Translations under genes and position numbers: made by a program
Notes under the pieces: generated by a model
Database searches by the model: none
What the model saw: the letters and a program-made list of their open reading frames with translations, nothing else
What the model was told of the DNA's origin: nothing
Shown here: piece after piece, positions 1-8,097 of the stretch
How the letters are laid out: every line of letters begins with the position of its first letter
Numbering within the stretch: position 1 is the stretch's first letter
Source: Hydrocarboniphaga daqingensis
GTDB taxonomy: Bacteria; Pseudomonadota; Gammaproteobacteria; Nevskiales; Nevskiaceae
Direction: 5' to 3'
DNA: 64,000 bases
Assembly: GCF_900129825.1 (NCBI RefSeq)
Contig: NZ_FQWZ01000003.1
Coordinates: 178,353 to 242,352 of the forward strand

Positions 1-472
1 CGCCTTGTGACAGCGCGCGCCACTCGTCGGTCGGGAACGTGAAGCTGAAGCCGTCCTTGGGCCGGTCGTCGACGATCTGCGGTGTTTTCAGCGCCTGGAA
101 GTACGCGTCCAGCGCATCGGTCACGCTGCCGCCGTACTCGGCGGCGGTGTAGTTGCCGGCATCGACGAACGGAATCTCGCGGTACCAGAGATACACCTCG
201 TCCATGTAGGTGCGTACCCAGTTGCGCTCATCGGCCAGCGTGCCGCTGCGGTCGGGGTAGGGCCGGTTGTTGTTGAACGGGTCGACTCCGGTGCGCGGCA
301 CCGCGCAGATCGCGGCGATCTTGTCCGACTGCGCGGTGCGTTGTTCCCACAGCGTCAGATTCGAGCCGGCAAACGATCCGGACGATCCCCCGCCGCCGCA
401 AGCGGCCAGCAGCACCGACGACGCGAGCAGCAGCAGTGGGGTACGCAAGGGTGACGGCAATGAGCAGCGCAT
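1..472 (-). CDS. S41-type (C-terminal processing) peptidase lipoprotein, N-terminal part
   Basis: The gene reads leftward out of the window, so only about 157 N-terminal residues are present and the catalytic domain is missing. The start at 470-472 gives a short basic N-terminus, a Leu-rich segment and the lipobox LLAAC followed by Gly/Ser, typical of an outer-membrane lipoprotein. The next part, with NWVRTYMDEVYLWYREIP and YFQALKTPQ, resembles the helical N-terminal region that precedes the PDZ and protease core in S41 peptidase lipoproteins. That assignment rests on the N-terminal pattern alone. It is divergent from the ABC exporter gene starting at 582. Confidence 0.62.
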   Translation of the reverse strand, partial: MRCSLPSPLRTPLLLLASSVLLAACGGGGSSGSFAGSNLTLWEQRTAQSDKIAAICAVPRTGVDPFNNNRPYPDRSGTLADERNWVRTYMDEVYLWYREIPFVDAGNYTAAEYGGSVTDALDAYFQALKTPQIVDDRPKDGFSFTFPTDEWRALSQG

Positions 473-581
473 GGTGATCCGGGCATGAGGTGACGGGTCG
501 TGTCGTCAAGATTAGTGCCCCGCGCCGGTCGTTGCGCGGTATCGAGCGACGGGTGGTGTGAAGCAGCCCGTACAATGAGGG

Positions 582-2417
582 ATGCCCCGCCGTAACCGCA
601 CCCCCGAAGTGGTCTCTCGCCCCGGCGAGCCCGAACCGGCCGCCGACTGGCGGATGCTGCCGGCGCTGCTGCCGCATCTGCGCGACTACCCCGGCCGCAT
701 CGCGTTGGCGATGGCCTGCCTGGTGGTCGCCAAGCTGTCCGGCGTGACCTTGCCGCTGGTACTCAAGCACCTGGTTGACGACCTCGACGGCACGCGCGCC
801 GCGCTCGTCGCCGTGCCGCTGGCCTTGTTGCTGGCTTATGGCGCGCTGCGCTTCGTCAACGTGCTGATGGGCGAGTTGCGCGACGTGGTGTTCGGCCGCG
901 TTGCCGAACGCGCCGTGCGCCGCAGTGCGCTGCAAGTGTTCCGCCACCTGCACGCGCTGGATCTGGACTTCCACCTGAGCCGCCGCACCGGCGGCCTGTC
1001 GCGCGACATCGAGCGCGGCGTCGCCGGCATCAGCTTCCTGTTGCGCTTCATGCTGTTCAACATCCTGCCGACGATTCTCGAGCTGCTGATGGTCGCCGGT
1101 ATCCTGCTGTGGGCCTATGGCCCGGCGTTCGCGATCATCACCGCACTATCGGTGGCGATCTACGTGGCGTTTTCGGTGGTCGTCACCGAGTGGCGCACGC
1201 GCTTCATCCGCGCCGCCAACCAGCTCGATTCACGCGCCAACACGCGGGCCGTGGACTCGCTGCTGAACTACGAGACGGTCAAGTACTTCGGCAACGAGGC
1301 GCACGAAGCGGCCGAGTACGACCGCTTTCTGGCCGAGTGGGAATCGGCACAGCAGCAAAACCGCATGTCACTGGGCGCGCTCAATGTCGGCCAGTCGCTG
1401 ATCGTGGCCGGCAGCCTGACGCTGATGATGGTGCTGGCCGCGTCGCGCGTGGTGTCGGGCGCGATGAGCCTGGGCGACTTCGTCGCGATCAACGCCTACG
1501 TGATCCAACTGTTCATCCCGCTGAACTTCCTCGGCTTCGTCTACCGCGAAATCCGCCGCGCGCTGACCGACATGAACCGCATGTTCGGCCTGCTGAACAT
1601 CCGTCCCAAGGTGCAGGACGCGGCCGACGCTAGCGAGCTGCAGGTTGGCTCACCGTCGGTGCGCTTCGACAACGTGCAGTTCGGTTATCACGACGACCGC
1701 CGCATCCTCAACGGCGTCAGCTTCGAGATACCGGCCGGCAAGACCGTCGCCGTCGTCGGTGCCAGCGGGGCCGGCAAGAGCACGTTGGCGCGGCTGCTGT
1801 TTCGCTTCTACGACCCCGATGCCGGTGGCATCCTGATCGACGGCAAGGACCTGCGCGGCTTCAGCCAGGCCAGCCTGCGTGCTGCCATCGCCGTGGTGCC
1901 GCAGGACACCGTGCTGTTCAACGACACGCTGTTCTACAACCTGCAATACGGCCGCCCGGGCGCCAGCCGCGACGAGGTCGAACAGGCCGCGCGACTGGCG
2001 CACCTGGAGTCATTCATCGCGCAACTGCCGCAGGGCTACGACACCCCGGTCGGCGAGCGCGGCTTGAAGCTGTCCGGCGGCGAAAAGCAGCGCGTGGCCA
2101 TCGCCCGCGCGCTGCTGAAGAACCCGGCGATCCTGATCTTCGACGAGGCCACCTCGTCGCTCGACTCGGTGTCCGAACGCGCAATCCTGGCCGCGATCGA
2201 AGAAGTGGCGGCCCGCCGCACGACGTTGGTCATCGCCCACCGTCTGTCGACGATCACCCACGCTGACGAGATCGTCGTGCTCGACCAAGGCCGCGTTATC
2301 GAACGCGGCCGCCACGAACAACTGCTCGCTGCCGGCGGCGCCTACGCCGGCCTGTGGCGCTTGCAGCAGAGCGAGCGATCCGACCCGATCCACCCGCCGA
2401 GCTTGCAGCCGGCCTGA
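582..2417 (+). CDS. Atm1-type ABC exporter (fused permease and ATPase)
   Basis: The 611-residue protein is a half-transporter that should work as a homodimer in the inner membrane. Residues about 35-330 form the six-helix permease and about 360-600 the ATPase. Walker A (GASGAGKST, near 393), the LSGGE signature (near 497) and Walker B (ILIFDEATSSLD, near 517-525) are intact, as is the H-loop (VIAHRLST). The motif VDSLLNYETVKYFGNE in the permease is characteristic of the Atm1/HMT group, which exports glutathione- or persulfide-linked sulfur species or heavy-metal conjugates. The exact substrate cannot be read from sequence. It stands alone as a single gene. Confidence 0.88.
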   Translation: MPRRNRTPEVVSRPGEPEPAADWRMLPALLPHLRDYPGRIALAMACLVVAKLSGVTLPLVLKHLVDDLDGTRAALVAVPLALLLAYGALRFVNVLMGELRDVVFGRVAERAVRRSALQVFRHLHALDLDFHLSRRTGGLSRDIERGVAGISFLLRFMLFNILPTILELLMVAGILLWAYGPAFAIITALSVAIYVAFSVVVTEWRTRFIRAANQLDSRANTRAVDSLLNYETVKYFGNEAHEAAEYDRFLAEWESAQQQNRMSLGALNVGQSLIVAGSLTLMMVLAASRVVSGAMSLGDFVAINAYVIQLFIPLNFLGFVYREIRRALTDMNRMFGLLNIRPKVQDAADASELQVGSPSVRFDNVQFGYHDDRRILNGVSFEIPAGKTVAVVGASGAGKSTLARLLFRFYDPDAGGILIDGKDLRGFSQASLRAAIAVVPQDTVLFNDTLFYNLQYGRPGASRDEVEQAARLAHLESFIAQLPQGYDTPVGERGLKLSGGEKQRVAIARALLKNPAILIFDEATSSLDSVSERAILAAIEEVAARRTTLVIAHRLSTITHADEIVVLDQGRVIERGRHEQLLAAGGAYAGLWRLQQSERSDPIHPPSLQPA

Positions 2418-2623
2418 CGGTCTGCCTCGGTTCTCGCTGAGCGAGGGCTGGCTGGGCGACGGAGCGCCTCGTCTGCCGCAATCGCATGTCGGCGGCACTG
2501 AACGAGCGCTGACCCACGCATCACGTTGATTGGTAATACAGATTCTACGATCAGATGCTCTTCTCCTGGCCGGCAAATTGACTTAACGTCGCCGGGCGTC
2601 GCAAGGACGCTACGAAGCCCACC

Positions 2624-3475
2624 ATGAATCTGCGCGAATCGTTGAAATTACTGAGCCCGGACGCTCTGAAGGAATCCCTGCTGAGCCGGGTCGTGACCCC
2701 CGAAATCGATGCTTGGATGGCGCGAATGCCCAAGCCGGTCGGCAGCTTCGGCTACGACCCCTGGGGCTACAACGAATCGCAGGCCAAGGTCGGGCTCGGC
2801 ATCGCCAAGCTGTTGTACGACCACTATTTCCGCGTGACCTCGACGGGCCTGGAGAACATCCCGGCCAAGGGGCGCGTGTTGTTGATCGCCAACCATTCGG
2901 GGCAGTTGCCGATGGACGGCATGATGATTTCGGTGGCCGTGGCCACCAATGATCACGGGCCGCGCGTGCCGCGCTCGATGATCGAGCGGTTTTTCCCGAC
3001 CGTGCCCTGGGTCGGCAATCTGCTGGCGGCGTGGGGTTCGGTGATCGGCGATCCGCTGAATGCGGTCAAGATGCTCGACGCCGAAGAGCTGCTGATCGTG
3101 TTTCCCGAGGGTGTGCGCGGCTCGGGCAAGCCCTACGCCAAGCGCTACGAGCTGCAGCGCTTCGGCCACGGCTTCATGCACATGGCGATGACGCAGAACG
3201 TGCCGATCGTCCCGGTCGGCGTCGTCGGCTGCGAAGAAACCATGCCGTCGCTGCTCAACTTCTGGCCGTTGGCCAAGTTGCTGGGCATTCCGTACTTCCC
3301 GATCGGGCCGCTGATGCCGCTGCCGGCGCGGGTCTATCTGAACTTTGGCAAGCCGATGCGGTTCACTGGCTGCGTGACGCGCGAAGACGAGGTCGAGCAA
3401 CGGGTCGAGGAGGTCAAGGACGCGATCCGCGGCTTGATCGACGTGGGCCTGAAGCAGCGCACCCAAATCTTTTAA
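2624..3475 (+). CDS. Lysophospholipid acyltransferase (PlsC-like) family protein
   Basis: The 283-residue protein carries the acyltransferase motif NHSGQLPMD (His near residue 91, Asp six residues later) and the second motif FPEGVRGSGK. Proteins of the LPLAT superfamily transfer an acyl chain to a lysophospholipid or related acceptor at the inner membrane. It is longer than a simple PlsC and has an N-terminal extension of about 80 residues. The SDR-like gene starts 14 bases downstream and is surely co-transcribed, so the two probably act in one lipid-related pathway. The acceptor is not predictable. Confidence 0.83.
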   Translation: MNLRESLKLLSPDALKESLLSRVVTPEIDAWMARMPKPVGSFGYDPWGYNESQAKVGLGIAKLLYDHYFRVTSTGLENIPAKGRVLLIANHSGQLPMDGMMISVAVATNDHGPRVPRSMIERFFPTVPWVGNLLAAWGSVIGDPLNAVKMLDAEELLIVFPEGVRGSGKPYAKRYELQRFGHGFMHMAMTQNVPIVPVGVVGCEETMPSLLNFWPLAKLLGIPYFPIGPLMPLPARVYLNFGKPMRFTGCVTREDEVEQRVEEVKDAIRGLIDVGLKQRTQIF

Positions 3476-3489
3476 GGAACCCCAGGACG

Positions 3490-4458
3490 ATGGCTGCCCG
3501 CAAGAAACCCGCCGCGACCGCCAAGACGGTGCTGGTCACCGGCGCCGCCGGCTCGCTGGCCAAGCGCGTGATCGCACGCTTGCACCCGACCTACAACGTG
3601 ATCGCGGTCGACTTCCGCCACAAGGTCGATCTGGACGGCGGCATCCCGTCGTACCGCGTCGAAACGCATAAGCGCGACTTCGAGGATGTGTTTCGTAGCC
3701 ACAAAATTGACGCGATCATCCACATCGGCCGCATCTTTGCTCACGAGTCCGATCGGCACCGGCGCTACAACGCCAACGTGCTGGGCATGAAGAAGCTGCT
3801 GGAGCTGGCCAAGCGCTACGGCGTGGGCCAGATCATCGTGCACAGCACGTTCCTGGTGTACGGCGCCACCGCGTACAACCCGGCGCTGCTCGACGAAGAC
3901 CAGCCGCTGAAAGCCTCCGAAGTCACGCAGGAGCTGGTCGACTCGGTCGAGCTTGAATCGCTGGCGAACATCTTCCTGTGGAAGCACCCGGAGCTGAACA
4001 TCACGATCCTGCGGCCCTGCACGGTGCTGGGGCCGGGCGTGCGCAACACGATGTCGATCCTGCTGGCGCGGCCCATGGTGCCGGTGCTGGTCGGCTTCTC
4101 GCCGATGATGCAGTTCCTGCACGTCGACGACATGGCCGATGCGATCAAGGTCGCGTTCGAGCAGAACAAGCCCGGCATCTACAACGTGGCGCCGGATGAC
4201 TGGATTGCGTATCAGGACGCAGTCGAGCAGAGCGGCTGCCGCCGCTTGCCGATCCTGTCCGTGCCGCCGGCGATCCCGCGCATGGTCAGCAACCTGCTCA
4301 ACTGGAATGCGTTCTTCCCGGCGTACATGATCGACTTCTTCAAGTACCCGGTTGTCATCGACGGCAAGCTGTTCCGCGAAGCATTCGACTGGCGGCCGAA
4401 GCGCAACCTGAACGACATCTTCAGCTATTACCGGCGGCAGAAGTTGCCGGCCGGTTGA
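3490..4458 (+). CDS. NAD-dependent epimerase/dehydratase-like (atypical SDR) protein
   Basis: The 322-residue protein has an N-terminal Rossmann fold with the dinucleotide motif GAAGSLAKR (Gly18-Gly21), and shows extended-SDR features such as STFLVYG and ILRPCTVLGPG. The ATG at 3490 was chosen because it sits just after the acyltransferase gene and directly precedes the Rossmann strand; a longer frame upstream only overlaps that gene. The usual catalytic Tyr-x3-Lys pair after VYG is not visible: the region reads DSVELES. It may be a non-canonical SDR that binds rather than oxidises its ligand. Pairing with an acyltransferase hints at lipid or sterol-like chemistry. Confidence 0.8.
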   Translation: MAARKKPAATAKTVLVTGAAGSLAKRVIARLHPTYNVIAVDFRHKVDLDGGIPSYRVETHKRDFEDVFRSHKIDAIIHIGRIFAHESDRHRRYNANVLGMKKLLELAKRYGVGQIIVHSTFLVYGATAYNPALLDEDQPLKASEVTQELVDSVELESLANIFLWKHPELNITILRPCTVLGPGVRNTMSILLARPMVPVLVGFSPMMQFLHVDDMADAIKVAFEQNKPGIYNVAPDDWIAYQDAVEQSGCRRLPILSVPPAIPRMVSNLLNWNAFFPAYMIDFFKYPVVIDGKLFREAFDWRPKRNLNDIFSYYRRQKLPAG

Positions 4459-4574
4459 GAGTGTCTGCGCGCCAGCCCATAGACGCTGGCAATCGCGGCC
4501 GCATAAAACTTTCACTTCGATAATCGACTGCAGCTGTTTATGCTGGCCGTCACGCGACCTGAAAGGAGAACCAG

Positions 4575-5075
4575 ATGAGCAAGAAGGACCGCCCGGCCAG
4601 CAAGGCCCCGAAGGTGGACATCGGCATTCCCAAGGACAACCGCCAGGCGATCGCCGACGGCCTGTCGCGACTGCTCGCCGACGAGTACACGCTGTACCTG
4701 AAGACGCACAACTACCATTGGAACGTCACCGGTCCGATGTTCAACACGCTGCACCTGATGTTCGAAACCCAGTACACCGAAGCGGCGCTGGCCGTCGATC
4801 TGGTGGCCGAGCGCATCCGCGCACTGGGCTTCCCGGCGCCGGGCTCCTACAGCCAGTACGCCGAGTTGGCGGCGGTGAAGGAAGACCGCAGCGTGCCCGA
4901 CGCGATGTCGATGGTGCGCAATCTGGTTGCCGACCACGAGACGGTGACGCGTACCGCGCGCAGCTTGTTCCCGCTGGCCGACGAAGTCAGCGACGAGCCG
5001 ACCGCCGACTTGCTGACGCAGCGCATGCAGCTGCACGAAAAGACCGCGTGGATGCTGCGCAGCCTGCTGGAATAA
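4575..5075 (+). CDS. dps: Dps family DNA-binding ferritin-like protein
   Basis: The 166-residue protein matches Dps/miniferritin in length and sequence. Dps dodecamers bind DNA and oxidise Fe(II) with peroxide at inter-subunit sites, protecting the chromosome in starvation and oxidative stress. The ferroxidase ligands are visible as His48 (in HNYHWNV), His60, Asp75 and Glu79 (in AVDLVAERI). A Lys-rich N-terminus ([13 protein letters not shown]) could contact DNA. A strong AGGAG site lies 6-10 bases upstream of the ATG. A GC-rich hairpin follows the stop. Confidence 0.93.
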   Translation: MSKKDRPASKAPKVDIGIPKDNRQAIADGLSRLLADEYTLYLKTHNYHWNVTGPMFNTLHLMFETQYTEAALAVDLVAERIRALGFPAPGSYSQYAELAAVKEDRSVPDAMSMVRNLVADHETVTRTARSLFPLADEVSDEPTADLLTQRMQLHEKTAWMLRSLLE

Positions 5076-5090
5076 GCCGAACGCGCCTCG

Positions 5091-5115
5091 GGCCCGGTGC
5101 GATGCGTACCGGGCC
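5091..5115 (+). terminator. Hairpin after dps
   Basis: GGCCCGGT (5091-5098) and ACCGGGCC (5108-5115) form a perfect 8-bp stem around a 9-base loop, 15 bases after the dps stop. There is no T-run, so it may be a weak or factor-assisted terminator. Confidence 0.35.
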
Positions 5116-5142
5116 GCTTGGCCACCCGCTGGAGTTTGCGTG

Positions 5143-5442
5143 ATGAAACCGCTACCGACCTTGTTGCTGACGCTGTCGATGCTGGCGCTCGCGCCGCTGG
5201 CAACGGCGACGGAACCACCCGCCGCTGCCACCACGTCTGCCTCTGCGGCGTCGACGCCGGCTGCGGATGCAGCGGCTGAACCGAGTCGACCGTGCCTGAA
5301 AACCGGATCGCGCCTGCGCTCCCGCAATGGCTGTGTCAACGCAGCCGGTCAGGTCGTCACGCGCGAGGAGATTCAGGCCACCGGTGCCACGACGGTCGAA
5401 GACGTGATGCGCCTGACCGTACCGTCTGCCACGACCCGCTGA
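5143..5442 (+). CDS. Small secreted protein with TonB-plug-like tail
   Basis: This 99-residue product has an N-terminal signal peptide (Lys, then a Leu/Ala-rich stretch ending near ATATEPP), an Ala/Pro-rich linker, and a compact C-terminal part with two Cys (CLKTGSRLRSRNGCVN). The final segment, VVTREEIQATGATTVEDVMR, resembles the start of the plug domain of TonB-dependent receptors, but no barrel follows. ATG at 5143 is preferred over GTG at 5140 because GGAG at 5131-5134 is then spaced 8 bases away. It probably acts in the periplasm. The function is unknown. Confidence 0.6.
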   Translation: MKPLPTLLLTLSMLALAPLATATEPPAAATTSASAASTPAADAAAEPSRPCLKTGSRLRSRNGCVNAAGQVVTREEIQATGATTVEDVMRLTVPSATTR

Positions 5443-5507
5443 AGCTTTTTTGCAGCTTCGTCGTTTGTGACTACGTGAGCGGCCTCGCCGCAACGTAAAA
5501 TGCTCGG

Positions 5508-6521
5508 GTGAATGACCGTTCCCCGCTGCTGGCCGTCCGTCGACTCAAAGTCCATTACCCGCTGCGCAGCTGGCTGCCGTGGCGTCGCGGAGGCGTAGCC
5601 AAGGCCGTCGACAGCGTCGACTTCAACCTGCACGCCGGCGAGACGATCGGCATCGTCGGCGAGTCGGGCAGCGGCAAGTCGAGCATCGCGCGCACATTGG
5701 CGGGGCTGCAAAAGGCCACGTCCGGCGCGATCGAATACACCACGCGTGACGGCCATACGGTCGACCTCGCCAAGCTCGACCCCAAGCTGTGGCGCCGGCT
5801 GCGCCGCGATATCCAGCTGGTGTTTCAGGACCCGCAGTCCAGCCTCAATCCGCGCCACCGCGTCGGCCGCATCGTCGAAGAGCCGCTGCGCGCGTTGTTT
5901 CCGGAGCTTGGCAAGAACGAGCGCACCGCGCGGATGCTGGCGATGCTCGACCGCGTTGGTCTGTCGCCCGAGCACGCCGACCGCTTTCCGCATGAGCTGT
6001 CCGGTGGGCAGGCGCAGCGAGTCGGCATTGCCCGCGCGCTGATCGTCAAGCCGCGCGTGCTGATCTGCGATGAGCCGGTGTCGGCGCTCGACGTGTCGGT
6101 GCAAGCGCAGATCATCAACCTGCTGACCGAGCTGCAAGCCGAGTACGGTCTGGCGATGATCTTCATCGCGCACGACATGGCCGTCGTCCGGCATGTGTCG
6201 CAGCGGATTCTGGTGATGTACTTCGGCCGCATCATGGAACAAGCCACGCGCGACGTGCTGTTCCAGCAAGCCGTGCATCCCTATACGCGGGCGCTGTTGG
6301 CCGCGATGCCGCCTGATGATCTGTCGCTACCGGCCGAGTACGCGCGCCCGGCGCTGGACGGCGAAGTACCCGATCCGCTGAGCCCGCCGCCGGGCTGCGT
6401 GTTCGTTACGCGCTGCCCGATGGCGGATCAAACCTGCAACCGCTCGATGCCGACGCTGCGCCGCGTCGCCCACGGCGGCTACGCGGCGTGTCACTTCGTC
6501 GGCATGGCCGCGCCGGTCTGA
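5508..6521 (+). CDS. Oligopeptide/dipeptide ABC transporter ATPase (OppF/DppF type)
   Basis: The 337-residue ATPase has Walker A GESGSGKS (51-58), the signature LSGGQAQRVGIARAL, Walker B VLICDEPVSALD, and the Cys-containing C-terminal extension (CVFVTRCPMADQTC) typical of OppF/DppF subunits of peptide importers. The start is GTG at 5508; the nearby ATG at 5512 is out of frame. OppF normally pairs with OppD and the permeases OppB/C, none of which are in the window. It may follow a transporter encoded elsewhere. A GC-rich insert (RSWLPWRRGG) in the first strand region is typical of OppF. Confidence 0.85.
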   Translation: MNDRSPLLAVRRLKVHYPLRSWLPWRRGGVAKAVDSVDFNLHAGETIGIVGESGSGKSSIARTLAGLQKATSGAIEYTTRDGHTVDLAKLDPKLWRRLRRDIQLVFQDPQSSLNPRHRVGRIVEEPLRALFPELGKNERTARMLAMLDRVGLSPEHADRFPHELSGGQAQRVGIARALIVKPRVLICDEPVSALDVSVQAQIINLLTELQAEYGLAMIFIAHDMAVVRHVSQRILVMYFGRIMEQATRDVLFQQAVHPYTRALLAAMPPDDLSLPAEYARPALDGEVPDPLSPPPGCVFVTRCPMADQTCNRSMPTLRRVAHGGYAACHFVGMAAPV

Positions 6522-6552
6522 GCGGCACGGCACCACACGGCGCGACGCGCGT

Positions 6553-7344
6553 TCAGCGCGAGCAGTTGGGGCGAATACCGCTGGCCCTGGCCTGCTGATA
6601 GATCGGCGCATCCATCGGCAGCCGGTTGCTCAGGTCGCGAATGCGCGTCTGGTTGGACGGATGCGTCGACATCATCTGCGGCGGCGCTTGCCCGCCCGAC
6701 GCGGCGGCCATGTTCTGCCACAGCGTGATCGCCGCGCTCGGATCAAAACCCGCGCGCGCCATCAGGTCCATGCCCAGCAGGTCGGCTTCGCTTTCGTGGC
6801 TGCGCGAGTACGGCAGCAGAAACAGCGTCTGCGTCGCCATGCTCAGCGAATTGGCGTCGATGCCGGTGTAGGCCGATGCCACCGCGGTGCCGAGTTGTCC
6901 GACCGCGTTGGAGGACACGCGCTCGGCGGAATGGCCGGCCAGCACGTGCGTCACTTCATGGCCGATCACCGCGGCCAGCTGATCTTGCGTCGTGGCGACT
7001 TTCAGCAGCCCGGTGTAGACGCCGATCTTGCCGCCCGGCAGTGCAAACGCGTTGACGTCCTTGCTGTCGAAGGTCACCACTTCCCAAGCCGGCGGCACGA
7101 CCACGTCCCACTGCATCTGCGGAATCACGCGGGTGATCGCACCGGCGACGCACTGCACGTAAGCCGCTTCTCGGGTGTCCTTGGTCGCCGGGGTCTTCTG
7201 CTTGAGTTCGGTGAACGAGGTGATACCCATCTTGCTGATTTCGGAGTCGGACACCAGCTTGAGCTGGCGTCGGCCCAGTGGCGAGGTCGCGCAGGCGGCG
7301 ACCAAGGTGATCAGTAGCAACAAGCTCAGTAGACGTGCGGACAT
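6553..7344 (-). CDS. M48 family zinc metalloprotease lipoprotein (LoiP/BepA-like)
   Basis: The 263-residue protein starts with a hydrophobic signal and lipobox (LVAAC, Cys18), so it should be anchored to the outer membrane facing the periplasm. The zinc protease motif HEVTH is at residues 129-133 and the third ligand Glu184 is in ESEAD. The TFDSKDVNAFALPGG segment is diagnostic of the M48B group (LoiP, YcaL, Oma1-like), which degrades misfolded envelope proteins. The C-terminus has the family motif STHPSNQTRIRDL. It is the last of three minus-strand genes and lies 25 bases from pdxH. Confidence 0.9.
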   Translation of the reverse strand: MSARLLSLLLLITLVAACATSPLGRRQLKLVSDSEISKMGITSFTELKQKTPATKDTREAAYVQCVAGAITRVIPQMQWDVVVPPAWEVVTFDSKDVNAFALPGGKIGVYTGLLKVATTQDQLAAVIGHEVTHVLAGHSAERVSSNAVGQLGTAVASAYTGIDANSLSMATQTLFLLPYSRSHESEADLLGMDLMARAGFDPSAAITLWQNMAAASGGQAPPQMMSTHPSNQTRIRDLSNRLPMDAPIYQQARASGIRPNCSR

Positions 7345-7369
7345 GCAGCCTCCGGGGCAACGGTAAGGA

Positions 7370-8005
7370 TCAGGGTTCGAGGCGTTCGACACGCCAGGAC
7401 GCGGTTTCGTTTCGGACGTAGCGCAGGCGGTCATGCATGCGGCCGCTGCGGCCCTGCCAGAACTCCACGGCGCGCGGTCGCAGCCGGAACCCGCCCCAGT
7501 GCTCCGGCAGCGGGATGTCCTGGCCGGCAAAGGCCTCGTCGTGGGCGAGCATCCGGGCGTCGAGCTCTTCGCGCGTGGCGACGATGGCCGACTGCTGCGA
7601 GCTGTAGGCGCCAAGCTGGGATTCACGCGGGCGGCTGCGGAAGTAAGCCAGCGACTCCTCGCGGCTCATGCGCTCGACCGGGCCTTCGAGCCGCACCTGG
7701 CGTTCGAGCTTGTCCCACCAGAACACCAGTGCGGCTTCGGGATTGGCGCTCAACTCACGGCCCTTGCGGCCTGCGTAGTTGGTATAGAAGCAGATGCCGC
7801 CGTCGCTGAAGCCCTTGCACAGCACCACGCGCGCCGACGGGCGGCCGTCATCGCCGACGGTGGCCAGCGTCATCGCGCCCGGCTCGATCATGCCGGCGTT
7901 TTGCGCGTCGGCCAGCCAGGCTTGCAGCTGATCGAGCGGCTCGGGCAGCAGGTCCGATTCATTCAGCGGCGGGTTGCGGGTGTATTGCTGGGCGGTATTC
8001 GGCAT
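7370..8005 (-). CDS. pdxH: Pyridoxamine/pyridoxine 5'-phosphate oxidase
   Basis: The 211-residue protein is the FMN-dependent oxidase that makes pyridoxal 5'-phosphate from PNP or PMP. Family motifs are intact: RVVLCKGF and FYTNYAGRKGRELSANP in the FMN-binding part, VEGP-like VRLEGPVERMS, and the C-terminal signature EFWQGRSGRMHDRLRY ending in RLEP. The start ATG at 8003-8005 gives the usual length; frames extending further upstream are not supported. It is a cytosolic homodimer. The neighbouring kinase and metalloprotease have no obvious link to vitamin B6. Confidence 0.95.
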   Translation of the reverse strand: MPNTAQQYTRNPPLNESDLLPEPLDQLQAWLADAQNAGMIEPGAMTLATVGDDGRPSARVVLCKGFSDGGICFYTNYAGRKGRELSANPEAALVFWWDKLERQVRLEGPVERMSREESLAYFRSRPRESQLGAYSSQQSAIVATREELDARMLAHDEAFAGQDIPLPEHWGGFRLRPRAVEFWQGRSGRMHDRLRYVRNETASWRVERLEP

Positions 8006-8097
8006 GGGGACTTGCGGCGGCTCGTAGCGGGCGGCGACGGTGTCGGCCACCGGGGCGCAGAGTGTACTGAAACCGGCCTGGATGGCGGCTGATGCCG

